Assembly: GCF_001677955.1 (NCBI RefSeq)
Contig: NZ_LELA01000065.1
Location: 35,297-99,296, forward strand
DNA length: 64,000 nt
Reading direction: 5' to 3'
Source of the DNA: Chryseobacterium sp. BGARF1
Lineage (GTDB): Bacteria > Bacteroidota > Bacteroidia > Flavobacteriales > Weeksellaceae
The position numbers and the translations under genes were made by a program. Under the pieces are notes generated by a model. That model saw only the letters and a list, made by a program, of their open reading frames with translations. It did not search any database and was not told where the DNA came from. Shown in pieces: positions 6,562 to 16,303 of this stretch. Position 1 is the stretch's first letter, and each line of letters starts with the position of its first letter.

Positions 6562-6834
6562 ATGATTTTTTATTTACTGACTGTCATCAATCTCTTAACT
6601 TTTTTTGTGTTTTTTGCAGATAAACGAAAAGCAATAAAGCATCAAAGAAGAATTTCTGAAAATACGCTTCTTATGCTAAGTTTTTTCGGAGGTAGTTTGG
6701 GTGCGGTAATGGGTATGATGATATTCAGGCATAAGATTTCTAAAAAAATATTTCTTGCAAAGTTTTTTGGAATACTTGTTCTTCAAATCATATTGGTAGT
6801 TTTTTATAAAAAGTTTAAACAATTTTACTTTTAA
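6562..6834 (+). CDS. DUF1294 family small membrane protein
   Basis: This is a 90-residue integral membrane protein. A first helix (IFYLLTVINLLTFFVFFADK) is followed by KRKAIKHQRRISENTLLMLSFFGGSLGAVMGM, the conserved DUF1294 core, with the typical FADKRxA.....RI.E..LL pattern and the GGS.GA motif, then a last hydrophobic segment. The start at 6562 matches the family N-terminus; the longer ORF from 6469 adds a non-membrane extension antisense to the neighbouring gene. The molecular function of the family is unknown. Confidence 0.85.
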   Translation: MIFYLLTVINLLTFFVFFADKRKAIKHQRRISENTLLMLSFFGGSLGAVMGMMIFRHKISKKIFLAKFFGILVLQIILVVFYKKFKQFYF

Positions 6835-6835
6835 A

Positions 6836-6869
6836 ATAAAAAAAGTTCCTTAAAATAATTTAAAGAACT
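6836..6869 (-). terminator. Terminator for the exported MG2/plug protein gene
   Basis: On the minus strand AGTTCTTTAAA pairs with TTTAAGGAACT and is followed by a T-run. It lies 31 bp after the stop at 6900 and can also stop the DUF1294 transcript. Confidence 0.6.
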
Positions 6870-6899
6870 GTAAGTTAAAATTTTTGATACTTAAAATAA

Positions 6900-9305
6900 T
6901 TAAGGCAAAAGCTTTTCGTAATAAACAGGAGTGTATTTTTCAGCATCAAATCCCAAAATTAGAAAACGGAATTTTTTTGCAGTATCATTATTATAAAAAT
7001 CAACCTTTGCAGGAGTGTCTGAATCTATTTCCATATTGGGATTCCAGTAGAGTACAGGTCTGTAGTCACTGCTTATCTTAGACAATTCAGAATTTCCGTA
7101 ATCAGAATCAGGGTATTCTTCAGATTGATTATAACCTTCCATAACAAAAAAGTTAAGGTTCACCATTTCTGAAAGTGAGTTTGTTTTGGTTACAGGTTTG
7201 GTATCTCCTCTTTTAGTATAGATAAGTACACCGCCACTACCACCGCCACTCATACCAATTGCACCGTCTTTAATAATTTTTACCATAGCAATATTATCTG
7301 AAGATAAGCCAGTAAGGGTGCTAGCATCAGTTAGCATTTCATCCAGATAAACATTCGCTTTTGCTTGACGGATGTATGGAGTTGGAATTCCATTTTCGTA
7401 ACTAATTGTTAATCCGGCAGCGCGACCTTGTAGCCATTGTAATATATTTTGTGAACTCGCGGACTGATTTTCATTGATAAAATCAAAAACGGTCTCACTC
7501 ATGCTTCTATAAAGCGGGCTACTCAGTTTGTTGTTTAGTTCAGCCGTAAGATTTTTCTTTTTAGCTTTTAATTTTACTTCTTCAATGGTAATTATTTTTT
7601 CATCATATTCTTTTTTTGCTTTTTGAGCTGCTATTATTTTATTAATCTCTGCGGGTTGTGATGAATCTGATGCTCTGTCTACCAATTGATATCCTTCAAT
7701 AGCTGGTAGCTCTTTTTTTAATGGAATAAAAGTATTGGTAGGATTTACGTAAACATTGGTTCGGCTTTTTAAAGCTGCATTTGCGCCGTTTAATTGATAA
7801 GTGATTTTAATAGGTTTTTCGAAAAGCATATTGTCGAAGAAAAATTCTCCGTTACTGTCTGTTTCAACCTGAAAAAATTCGCTCCCTGATTTACCTCCGT
7901 CTATAAGCATGAGCAGATTTTGCTGAGATGCGGGTTTTGCATTAAGTGTTACTCTTCCTTTATATGAAATGTATTTAGAAGGATTATTGATGATAGAAGG
8001 GTAATTTCCTGCTATGATTTCTTTCCAGTCGAAAGATTTCCATTGTTCAGAAATCAATAAAGCATCAAGTGCTTCTGTATTTCTTTTTTCGGTAAAATAT
8101 TGTGCAGGTTTGTCGATTTTAGACTTGATAACACCTGTAAGCCATAATGAGCTTAAAAGATTTTCATCCTGCAAAGATTTTTTAAACTCAGAATCAAATA
8201 CGGTTACAGAATAATTGATGATATCCTTAAGAGGCTTAATTTCTAAAGAATTTAAAGCTCTCTTTTCTGCACTGACTATTTCAGGCTTTATTTCAGGAGC
8301 GGCAATATTTAGATGCTGAGGCATTACAAAACACATTCTGCTTACCAATACATTTTCTTTATCATCAAATACCGTAAGTTGTAAAACTCCGTTGATAAGC
8401 TGATTGGTGGGTATCGCCTGAAATGCATCTTTTAACTGATTCACTTTTGCTTTATAAACCAACTGATCACCGATATTGGCGATAACAGTGTAATAGGGAA
8501 TACTTTCGCCAGTGTTTTTTATTTTATATTTAATATTTTCTTTTTCACTGATAACCTGTAGGCTTACTCCCTTTTCTAAAACTTTCGGAAGTGCGACAGA
8601 TTTTTGTAAACCGTTATTATCTGTAATTATTGCTTCGTAAATTTTATCTTTTTCAGGGCTTAATGAGAAAACGCCAACATTTCCGTCTAAACCTTTAAAA
8701 GTGCTGATTTTCTTTTCAGGATGGTCTTTTTCAATTACATACCCGTCCCATTGAGAGGGTGGAGTTCCGGTATTATGAAGACGCACAGCTATTTTAGTCT
8801 GGTTTCCGGCAATAAAAGAATTTCCTTCCGGATGCACTGTTGCAGACCACGAAGAAGATTTATCTGTAACTAATTTTTTAGGCGAAGAAGGATTGTATAT
8901 AGGTATTTGCTTTATATACTGAAAATCTTCCTTTAGATTACTCATCATCGGAGTGTAAGCTCTCACGAAATAAACATCTTCACTCAAACTTTCAGGAATC
9001 TGAAAACTTCCCTGAACAACTCCGTTAAAAATAGGAAATCTTTTTTTCAGAATTTGCTTTTTACTTTTGTCATAAAGCTCAATGAAAAAGTTGGTTGAAA
9101 GATCGGATATGCTAAAGTTTCTGAAAACCATAGCATTAAACCACAATGTTTCCCCCGAAAGATAAAGATCTTTATCTGTAAGGATATAAATATTTTCCTG
9201 TGAAAGATTTTCGTTAATATATTGAAGAGCCTTATCGGCAGATTGTTGTGAGTGGATGTGGCTGAAAGATGCCAAAACAAAACAGAATGTAATTATTCTT
9301 TTCAT
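6900..9305 (-). CDS. Large exported MG2-like / TonB-plug-like protein
   Basis: This 801-residue protein has a signal peptide (residues 1-19, ending SHIHS-QQ). The N-terminal region holds an MG2-type segment (DKDLYLSGETLWFNAMVF, about 44-61) as in alpha-2-macroglobulin-like proteins. A carboxypeptidase-regulatory-like beta domain is in the middle. A plug-like segment near the C-terminal third reads NILQWLQGRAAGLTI...PYIRQAKANVYLDE, then a glycine-rich GMSGGGSGGVLIYTKRG typical of TonB receptor plugs. There is no beta-barrel. Such proteins are frequent in Flavobacteriia and are presumably periplasmic or outer-membrane; their function is unknown. A near-consensus TTAATTTG on the minus strand at 9328-9335 may be its promoter. 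Confidence 0.8.
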   Translation of the reverse strand: MKRIITFCFVLASFSHIHSQQSADKALQYINENLSQENIYILTDKDLYLSGETLWFNAMVFRNFSISDLSTNFFIELYDKSKKQILKKRFPIFNGVVQGSFQIPESLSEDVYFVRAYTPMMSNLKEDFQYIKQIPIYNPSSPKKLVTDKSSSWSATVHPEGNSFIAGNQTKIAVRLHNTGTPPSQWDGYVIEKDHPEKKISTFKGLDGNVGVFSLSPEKDKIYEAIITDNNGLQKSVALPKVLEKGVSLQVISEKENIKYKIKNTGESIPYYTVIANIGDQLVYKAKVNQLKDAFQAIPTNQLINGVLQLTVFDDKENVLVSRMCFVMPQHLNIAAPEIKPEIVSAEKRALNSLEIKPLKDIINYSVTVFDSEFKKSLQDENLLSSLWLTGVIKSKIDKPAQYFTEKRNTEALDALLISEQWKSFDWKEIIAGNYPSIINNPSKYISYKGRVTLNAKPASQQNLLMLIDGGKSGSEFFQVETDSNGEFFFDNMLFEKPIKITYQLNGANAALKSRTNVYVNPTNTFIPLKKELPAIEGYQLVDRASDSSQPAEINKIIAAQKAKKEYDEKIITIEEVKLKAKKKNLTAELNNKLSSPLYRSMSETVFDFINENQSASSQNILQWLQGRAAGLTISYENGIPTPYIRQAKANVYLDEMLTDASTLTGLSSDNIAMVKIIKDGAIGMSGGGSGGVLIYTKRGDTKPVTKTNSLSEMVNLNFFVMEGYNQSEEYPDSDYGNSELSKISSDYRPVLYWNPNMEIDSDTPAKVDFYNNDTAKKFRFLILGFDAEKYTPVYYEKLLP

Positions 9306-9661
9306 GTTCTACTACATTAATATTATGCAAATTAAGTGAAAACTGTTTGCCTGATAAAATATTTAGTATACTTTATGATTTAATAATTTATCAGAGAGGT
9401 TTTCAAGTTTTTTTATAATTGACAAAATTATTTATACTGAATATTTTAAAGGATTATATGTGATTTAATTTCTCTTTTTAGACAATTTTAAAAATATATA
9501 ATCTCTTACTAAGCTGTAAAGTAGGCTGTTGTCAACTGGTGAGTTTGAGAGTAGAATGATGTTTAAAATGGAATTCATTCATTATGAATTTGTTAATAAA
9601 TAAATATTGATAGTGGTTAATTCATTAAAAATCGCTAATTTCGCACCCGTAAAAATCATTC
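9306..9661 (+). promoter_or_regulatory. Intergenic region with probable typA promoter (TAATTTCG at 9636-9643)
   Basis: The 356-bp gap separates divergent genes. TAATTTCG at 9636-9643 is one base off TAnnTTTG and lies 18 bp before the typA start; a TTG at 9607-9609 is 26 bp upstream, slightly long. The rest is AT-rich with no ORF, repeat or RNA gene that I can support. Confidence 0.45.
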
Positions 9662-11470
9662 ATGCAAAACATTAGAAATATTGCGATTATCGCACACGTT
9701 GACCACGGTAAAACTACTTTGGTTGATAAGATTATTCATGCTACAAACATTTTCAGAGAAAATCAGGAAAGTGGAGAATTAATAATGGATAACAACGATC
9801 TTGAAAGAGAAAGAGGAATTACCATTTTATCAAAAAATATTTCTGTTACTTATAAAGATACAAAAATTAACGTTATCGATACTCCTGGTCACGCCGATTT
9901 TGGTGGTGAGGTAGAAAGAGTATTGAAAATGGCAGATGGTGTTATCTTGTTGGTAGATGCATTCGAAGGACCAATGCCTCAAACAAGATTCGTATTGCAA
10001 AAAGCTTTAGAATTAGGTCTTAGACCTTTGGTTGTAATCAACAAAGTTGATAAGCCAAACTGTCGTCCTGAAGAAGTTCACGATCAGGTATTTGATTTGT
10101 TCTTCAACCTTGAAGCTACTGAAGAGCAGTTGGATTTCCCAACATTCTACGGTTCATCTAAACAAGGATGGTTCAACACTTCATTAGAGCAAACTGACAA
10201 TATTTTCCCATTACTAGACGGTATTTTGCAATATGTTCCTGAGCCTAAAGTAGAGGAGGGTAACTTGCAGATGCAGATTGTTTCTCTTGATTTCTCTTCT
10301 TTCTTAGGAAGAATTGCAATCGGAAAAGTAATCAGAGGAGAAATTAAAGAATCTCAATGGATTGGTCTTGCTCAGGCAGACGGAAAAGTTGTAAAAGGAA
10401 AAGTAAAAGAATTATACGTTTTCGAAGGTTTAGGAAAGAAAAAAGTAACTGAAGTAAAAGCTGGAGATATCTGTGCTGTAGTAGGTTTCGATGCTTTCCA
10501 GATTGGAGATTCTTTCGTAGATCTTGAAAATCCTGAGCCATTGCCAAGAACTGCAATTGATGAGCCTACATTGAACATGACTTTCTCAATCAACAATTCA
10601 CCTTTCTTTGGTAAAGATGGTAAATACGTAACTTCTAATCACTTAAAAGAAAGATTAACTAAAGAATTAGAGAAAAACTTGGCATTAAGAGTTCAGCAAA
10701 CTGATGATGCAAACACTTTCTTGGTATTCGGTAGAGGTATTCTTCACTTATCAGTTTTAATTGAAACAATGAGAAGAGAAGGGTACGAAATGACGATTGG
10801 TCAGCCACAGGTTATCTTGAAAGAAGGTGAAAATGGTGAGAAGTTGGAGCCTTACGAATCTTTGGTAGTAGATGTTCCTGAAGAATTTGCTTCAAGAGTG
10901 ATCGACTTAGCTACTCAGAGAAAAGGTGACCTTCACATTATGGAAACTAAAGGTGAAATGCAGCACATGGAATTCGAAATTCCTTCAAGAGGTTTGATCG
11001 GATTGCGTTCTCAGATGTTGACAGCTACTGCGGGTGAAGCTATTATGGCACACCGTTTCACTGAATATAAGCCTTTCAAAGGAGCTATTCCAGGAAGAAG
11101 CAACGGGGTATTGATTTCTAAGACTCAAGGTCCAGCTACAGAATATTCTATTGCTAAACTTCAGGATAGAGGTAAATTCTATGTTGATCCGGGTGAGGAG
11201 ATTTATGCAGGTATGGTTATCGGTGAGCAAAACAAGCCAGGAGACTTAGTAGTAAACATCGTTGAAGCAAAACAGTTGAACAACATGAGAGCTTCAGGTA
11301 AAGATAAAGATACAGGTGTTGCACCAAAAATCTTATTCTCTCTTGAAGAATGTATGGAATATATCCAAGCTGATGAAGCAATCGAGGTAACTCCAAACTT
11401 CATCCGTATGAGAAAGAAAGTACTTTCTGAAGAAGAAAGAAAAAGAATTGAAAGAGGAGCAAAAGCTTAA
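9662..11470 (+). CDS. typA: Translational GTPase TypA/BipA
   Basis: This 602-residue protein has the full family length. The G domain shows the P-loop AHVDHGKTTL (11-20), switch ERERGITI, DTPGHADFGGEVERVL (G3) and NKVDK (G4). EF-G-like domains II, III and V and the BipA-specific C-terminal domain follow (for example the SRGLIGLRSQMLTATAGEAI region). TypA binds the ribosome and aids 50S assembly and stress adaptation. The gene is monocistronic, closed by a terminator. Confidence 0.98.
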   Translation: MQNIRNIAIIAHVDHGKTTLVDKIIHATNIFRENQESGELIMDNNDLERERGITILSKNISVTYKDTKINVIDTPGHADFGGEVERVLKMADGVILLVDAFEGPMPQTRFVLQKALELGLRPLVVINKVDKPNCRPEEVHDQVFDLFFNLEATEEQLDFPTFYGSSKQGWFNTSLEQTDNIFPLLDGILQYVPEPKVEEGNLQMQIVSLDFSSFLGRIAIGKVIRGEIKESQWIGLAQADGKVVKGKVKELYVFEGLGKKKVTEVKAGDICAVVGFDAFQIGDSFVDLENPEPLPRTAIDEPTLNMTFSINNSPFFGKDGKYVTSNHLKERLTKELEKNLALRVQQTDDANTFLVFGRGILHLSVLIETMRREGYEMTIGQPQVILKEGENGEKLEPYESLVVDVPEEFASRVIDLATQRKGDLHIMETKGEMQHMEFEIPSRGLIGLRSQMLTATAGEAIMAHRFTEYKPFKGAIPGRSNGVLISKTQGPATEYSIAKLQDRGKFYVDPGEEIYAGMVIGEQNKPGDLVVNIVEAKQLNNMRASGKDKDTGVAPKILFSLEECMEYIQADEAIEVTPNFIRMRKKVLSEEERKRIERGAKA

Positions 11471-11491
11471 TCTAAATTCTTAAATATATCT

Positions 11492-11517
11492 AAAGCCCCG
11501 ATTTTCGGGGCTTTTTT
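11492..11517 (+). terminator. Rho-independent terminator after typA
   Basis: AAAGCCCCG, loop ATTTT, CGGGGCTTT, then a T-run. Confidence 0.9.
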
Positions 11518-11820
11518 TGTGCTTAAATTTATGATTTTTGTCAGTTTTTCTAATTGTTTTAATTTAAATTTCGAAAACTTTGCTAAGTTAATATAGTTTT
11601 ATTTTCTGTTTTCATTTTTGTTGATTATTCTTGTAAATGGTAGTTTTTCAGTATCTTTTAGTTGTTTTAATTGTGAATTGTTTAAAGATAAATTTGCTTT
11701 TGTTGATTAGTTAATAAATAGGTTGTGGTGTGTTTTACTAACGAACAGTTGTTAGTTTTAAAAATTATTGTATGTTTGGAACCGAAGCAATGGAAAATTA
11801 AACTCAACTTAAAATTAGTA
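11518..11820 (+). promoter_or_regulatory. Intergenic region with candidate porin promoter (TAAATTTG at 11689-11696)
   Basis: TAAATTTG matches the -7 consensus 124 bp before the porin start, implying a long 5' leader if used. TTG triplets at 11662 and 11671 give spacings of 24 and 15 bp, neither ideal. The rest is T-rich and featureless. An in-frame ATG-less extension of the porin reading frame to 11725 is not supported. Confidence 0.4.
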
Positions 11821-13152
11821 ATGGATAGAAAGATTATGCAATTATTTGCCGGTTTGAGCCTGTTGTCTGGAACCTACGTTGCAGCTCAGCAAAATTCAGG
11901 ACAGAAATTAACATCAGATTCACTCACAACAATTCAGACGAAAACAGCAGAAATACCTAAAGAAACTGCAGTAAAAGTAAGTTTCTACGGATTTATAAGG
12001 CATGATGCTTTTTACGACACCAGACAGAATATCGGTGCCGGAGAAAATATTGTTCCACTGTATCCAAGAGACAGAGCTTTAGACATCAATGGAGTAGATA
12101 TTAATGATGCTCCAAAATTTCATATGCTATCTGTGTTGTCACGTGCAGGGATTAACGTAAAAGGTCCGGATGTTTTAGGCGCAAAAACTAACGGAATTTT
12201 AGAAGCGGAATTTTTCGGGTCGACAGAAGCCGGAATCAATGAATTAAGACTTCGTCACGCTTATGTTACTTTAGATTGGGAAAAAACACAATTGGGAATT
12301 GGTCAATATTGGCATCCTATGGTAATCTTAGACTGTCTTCCTAATGTGGTAAATTACAGTACCGGTTCGCCAATTTTTGCCTTAAACAGAAATCCACAAA
12401 TTAGATTGACTCAGAAATTAAGTGACAACTTTAAGGTTATTGCAGCCATCAATTCACAGAGAGATTTTACGCCAAATACAACGCCTTACAGAGATAGCGG
12501 AGTTCCTTCTTCACATTTACAATTTCAATATAAATCGGCAAAATTTGTTGCAGGAATTGCAGGTCAATATGAAGTGTTAAGACCTCAGCTATCTTCTGGA
12601 AATCCTCCAATCGTAAATAACGAAACAGTAAAAAGTTTTACTGCTTTGGCCTATGCAAAAGTTATTACAAAACCTTTAACAATCAGTGCTTCGGCAATGA
12701 TGGCTCAAAATGCTGCTTCTTTGGTAATGTTGGGTGGTTTTGTAGGATATTCTGTACCGGGAACTTATGACCTGTTCAGAACAATGAATACAAGAAGTGC
12801 CTGGATTGATTTTCAACAAACTACCGAAAAGAAAGTTGCCTTCGGATTGTATGCCGGAATTGTACAGAATAAAGGTGCTAATAATCCGGTTGAAGGAAGA
12901 GTGGCGACAACTTATGGCGTCACGTCTTCTTGGGGAGCCGTTTCTGCAACACCAGGCGGAAGAAGTGTAGACCAGCTTTGGAGAGTTGTTCCTAGAGTAG
13001 ATTGGTCTTTAAGCAAAACAATTAAACTGAGATTTGAAGTTGAAAATACCGTAGCAAGATGGGGTGATGCTCAAAATAACGGACGAGGAATTGGCAATGA
13101 GTACAATGCAAAAAACAATCGTTTCCATTTGGCTACATTCTTTATGTTCTAA
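11821..13152 (+). CDS. Outer-membrane porin-like beta-barrel protein
   Basis: This 443-residue protein begins MDRKIMQLFAGLSLLSGTYVAAQQ, a signal peptide ending at about residue 23. After a short linker it shows alternating strands (KVSFYGFIRHDAFYDTRQN, LRLRHAYVTLDWEKTQLGIGQYW) and ends with a C-terminal aromatic LATFFMF, as outer-membrane barrels do. It resembles DcaP-like/general porins. The next gene, an MHS-family carrier, starts 37 bp later, so the pair probably moves one solute across both membranes. The reading from 11725 is rejected because it would bury the signal peptide. Confidence 0.8.
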   Translation: MDRKIMQLFAGLSLLSGTYVAAQQNSGQKLTSDSLTTIQTKTAEIPKETAVKVSFYGFIRHDAFYDTRQNIGAGENIVPLYPRDRALDINGVDINDAPKFHMLSVLSRAGINVKGPDVLGAKTNGILEAEFFGSTEAGINELRLRHAYVTLDWEKTQLGIGQYWHPMVILDCLPNVVNYSTGSPIFALNRNPQIRLTQKLSDNFKVIAAINSQRDFTPNTTPYRDSGVPSSHLQFQYKSAKFVAGIAGQYEVLRPQLSSGNPPIVNNETVKSFTALAYAKVITKPLTISASAMMAQNAASLVMLGGFVGYSVPGTYDLFRTMNTRSAWIDFQQTTEKKVAFGLYAGIVQNKGANNPVEGRVATTYGVTSSWGAVSATPGGRSVDQLWRVVPRVDWSLSKTIKLRFEVENTVARWGDAQNNGRGIGNEYNAKNNRFHLATFFMF

Positions 13153-13189
13153 AAAAATATTTCTACAATTTAAATGAAAAATTAATTAT

Positions 13190-14587
13190 ATGGATAATAC
13201 AATACAGCCTAAAAACAATATCCTTACGGTAATCATTGCTTCATCTGCAGGAACGCTGATTGAGTGGTACGATATGTTTCTGGCAATTATTTTAGCTGGT
13301 TCGCTTGCCGTGAATCTTTTCCCGGCAGATGGATCTTCTCACTTTTTGGAAACTTTGGCGGTAGTCGCTTCATCATTTATGTTCCGACCAATTGGTTCGC
13401 TTATTTTCGGAAATATCGGGGATAAAGTAGGACGAAAATATTCTTTCTTACTATCATTAATTTTAATGGGTGCCTCTACGTTTTTAATTGGATGTATCCC
13501 TGATTTTTCAAGCATTGGTTGGGCAGCCCCGATTTTGCTTTTGGTTTGCCGATTGATGCAGGGTTTAGCAATTAGTGGTGAATATGCGGGAGCTGTAATT
13601 TATGTTGCAGAACATGCGCCGGCAAATAAAAGAGGTTTTTATACAGGATTTATTCAGGCAACAGTTCCAATTGGATTATTGGTTTGTTTGAGTGTAATTT
13701 TTGTGACAAGTTCTGTAATGACTGAGGAGAATTTTAATAGCTATGGATGGAGAATTCCTTTTCTATTAAGTTCTGTTTTGGTTTTGTTAAGTTATTTTGC
13801 CAGGAAAAAATTACACGAAAGCCCTGTTTTTGAAGAACTTAAAAAAGCGGGTAAAACAAGTAAGTCGCCTGTTAAAGAGGCTTTTACCACAAAAGGGAAT
13901 GTGAAATTAATGCTGAAAGCTATCCTTGGAGGAAATGCTGCCCAAAGTTCTGTGATGCAGACCAGTTTATTTGTGACCTTATTTTTCATGCAGAGAGCGG
14001 TAAAATTAGAATACACAACCGTGCTTTTAATTACTGGAGTTGTAACACTGTTTAGCGCATTTTTCTACCAGTATTTTGGGGCTTTAAGTGATAAAATCGG
14101 ACGTAAAAAAGTATTGATTGGTGGTTTAATTTCAAGTTTAATATTGATTCCAACCTCATTCTACTTATTTATGGAAATCGGAAATCCTGAAGGTTTAACG
14201 GAAGTTCATGCAATCAGTACGGCTGCAACATTGAAAATTATGGGGATTAGCTTCTTGCTTTCCGTAGCAGGAGCTGCAACTTATGGGCCTCTGGGCGCAT
14301 TTATGCTGGAAATCTTCCCAACGAAAATACGATATACAAGTATGGGATTTGCTCAGAATATGGGGAACGGTTTCATCGGTGGAGCGACAACTTTCGTCAC
14401 GGAATTTATTAAAACTTCATTCGTGGTAAGTGCTGCTTTAACCCCTTTTATCGGATTGGCTTATCCTATTTTATTAGTTATTATTGCTATTATCGTTAAC
14501 GTTTTATTTATTCCTGAAACCTATAAAACAGATTTGACGGATGAAGACAATATGGAAACAGCAAATTCATCCATTTCGCAAAAGTAG
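13190..14587 (+). CDS. MFS transporter, metabolite:H+ symporter (MHS) family
   Basis: This 465-residue protein has about 12 membrane segments. SSAGTLIEWYDMFLA near the N-terminus is the MHS signature, followed by FRPIGSLIFGNIGDKVGRKYSF (the MFS loop 2-3 motif) and LVCRLMQGLAISGEYAGA. The family imports carboxylates, shikimate, proline or betaine with protons (KgtP, ShiA, ProP). The substrate cannot be read from the sequence. It is the inner-membrane partner of the porin directly upstream. Confidence 0.9.
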   Translation: MDNTIQPKNNILTVIIASSAGTLIEWYDMFLAIILAGSLAVNLFPADGSSHFLETLAVVASSFMFRPIGSLIFGNIGDKVGRKYSFLLSLILMGASTFLIGCIPDFSSIGWAAPILLLVCRLMQGLAISGEYAGAVIYVAEHAPANKRGFYTGFIQATVPIGLLVCLSVIFVTSSVMTEENFNSYGWRIPFLLSSVLVLLSYFARKKLHESPVFEELKKAGKTSKSPVKEAFTTKGNVKLMLKAILGGNAAQSSVMQTSLFVTLFFMQRAVKLEYTTVLLITGVVTLFSAFFYQYFGALSDKIGRKKVLIGGLISSLILIPTSFYLFMEIGNPEGLTEVHAISTAATLKIMGISFLLSVAGAATYGPLGAFMLEIFPTKIRYTSMGFAQNMGNGFIGGATTFVTEFIKTSFVVSAALTPFIGLAYPILLVIIAIIVNVLFIPETYKTDLTDEDNMETANSSISQK

Positions 14588-14626
14588 CTTTCAAAAGGAT
14601 AGGATATTTTTCTCAATATTTAATTA

Positions 14627-14658
14627 AAAGTGTAGAATTTTTTTTCTGCACTTTTTTT
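14627..14658 (+). terminator. Terminator after the porin-MHS operon
   Basis: AAAAGTGTAGAA pairs with TTCTGCACTTTT (one G-U pair), followed by T-rich sequence. Confidence 0.75.
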
Positions 14659-14695
14659 ATATTAATTTTTTTAACTTTAATCAAAATTCAAAACG

Positions 14696-16141
14696 ATGAA
14701 AAAATATTTAATTTTTGGCTGTGTAATTGGTCTTTGCAGTATTTTTAATGGGCAAATTCAATTACAAAGAGACGTTTCCTTCGGAAATAATGGTGTATTT
14801 ACTTATAATCAAGGAGGCGATGGTAGTGTAATGATGTTTATTCAAGAGGATAATTCTCTATTAGTAACAAATGATCCAATGAATGATCTTGTTCTCAATA
14901 GATATCTGATTAAACTAAAACCAGACGGAACTTTAGATAGCAATTTTTCACAAAATGGCTACCTTCAATTAGATAATAGTTCTAATATTATAAATAGGCT
15001 TTTACAAGGTGCAGGGGGAAAATTCTATATTAATTATGCAGACCCCTTTACATCTCCAACAAATAATCATATTGTAGGCTATAATCCGAACGGAACTATT
15101 AATACTGCTTTCTCCAATAATGGAGTATTTTCATATAATTTCGGCATCAGTGATGGTTATTTTACCTCAACTGAAGATGGAGGTCTATTATTGGCTAAAC
15201 ATGACGGATTCATAAAATATTTACAATCAGGAAATGTGGATTCAGCAATTGGCAATAATGGGGTTATTGCATTCAATAATAGTAACTATTATTCTCTAGA
15301 GCCTATTGCAACTAAAGGTAATAAATTATACTATGATAATTTTGCAGGTACAAAGAGAATGGATATTTATAGTGCAAATATTCTTGAAAAAGAAGAAGCT
15401 TCAATCTATAGCAACAGTACTTCGTTCAATGAAGTTTATAGAGCTAAGGCGAAAAATAATTATGGTCTTTATTACTTTAGATTTACTCCTGCACCCAATA
15501 ATCCCTCTATGAATACAAGTGTGCGATTAATGAAAACAGATGAAAATCTTGTTACTGAGTCTTTTGGGAATATTGCATATATAGAATTGCCTATAAGTCC
15601 AAATTTTAACTACGGTAGTACAGATTTTACTTATACTCCCAATGGAAATTACCTCATATTAGGACGGAAATTCATAGATCCATCTTCTACTTCTACCACT
15701 CCTGCTTTTTTAGCATATGATGAAAACGGAAATCAAGTCAATGTAAATTCTCAGCAATTTTTTACGGACTCAGGAATCCCTCCCTATTTATCTTATGTGA
15801 AACTTTACAGCAAAGGCAATGCAATTTATGTGGTTGGGGTAACTGGTAATAATATTTCAGTTATAAAATATAATATTACAGAAACTCAGTCTACTTTAAG
15901 CACCATTGAAAATAATGCAGATGATACAATTATAGTTAATAATCCATTTGGTAATTCAATAACCGTTAAAGATGAAGAAAAATCAATACTAAAAATGGAT
16001 TTATACAGCTATTCTGGTACATTAATATTATCAACAAATAAAAAAGAAATGGCTACTTTAAATATTCCAAAAGGAAGTTATATTTTAAAGATAATAACGA
16101 AAAAGGGTGTGATAAATAAAAAACTTATCAAAATACATTAA
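14696..16141 (+). CDS. Exported delta-60-repeat protein with T9SS type A sorting domain
   Basis: This 481-residue protein has a signal peptide (1-19, MKKYLIFGCVIGLCSIFNG). Repeated segments such as LIKLKPDGTLDSNFSQNGYL, VGYNPNGTINTAFSNNGVF and GNVDSAIGNNGVIAF are delta-60 repeats, which fold into a beta-propeller. The last 80 residues (NPFGNSITVKDEEKS, then LDLYSYSGTLIL..., ending KGVINKKLIKIH) form a type A C-terminal sorting domain for the Bacteroidota type IX secretion system. It should be secreted or surface-anchored. Its ligand is unknown. Confidence 0.85.
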   Translation: MKKYLIFGCVIGLCSIFNGQIQLQRDVSFGNNGVFTYNQGGDGSVMMFIQEDNSLLVTNDPMNDLVLNRYLIKLKPDGTLDSNFSQNGYLQLDNSSNIINRLLQGAGGKFYINYADPFTSPTNNHIVGYNPNGTINTAFSNNGVFSYNFGISDGYFTSTEDGGLLLAKHDGFIKYLQSGNVDSAIGNNGVIAFNNSNYYSLEPIATKGNKLYYDNFAGTKRMDIYSANILEKEEASIYSNSTSFNEVYRAKAKNNYGLYYFRFTPAPNNPSMNTSVRLMKTDENLVTESFGNIAYIELPISPNFNYGSTDFTYTPNGNYLILGRKFIDPSSTSTTPAFLAYDENGNQVNVNSQQFFTDSGIPPYLSYVKLYSKGNAIYVVGVTGNNISVIKYNITETQSTLSTIENNADDTIIVNNPFGNSITVKDEEKSILKMDLYSYSGTLILSTNKKEMATLNIPKGSYILKIITKKGVINKKLIKIH

Positions 16142-16177
16142 TTGAAAATTTTATTCTAATTAAACTTTTATACTTTC

Positions 16178-16206
16178 AAGTGCAGGATCTTTCTGCACTT
16201 TTTTGT
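16178..16206 (+). terminator. Terminator after the delta-60 protein gene
   Basis: AAGTGCAG, loop GATCTTT, CTGCACTT, then a T-run. Confidence 0.85.
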
Positions 16207-16303
16207 TTTAACTAAATTTTACAGTTTGATATTTCCAAAATTATCTTTATATCATTAGTTTTGTCTTTTAACAATTCGGAAATCCTTTTTTTTGGAATCA
16301 AAT

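Noticed and set aside
10344..11403. Several antisense open frames within typA
   Set aside because: They are shadows of a highly expressed coding sequence and have no starts, promoters or family resemblance.
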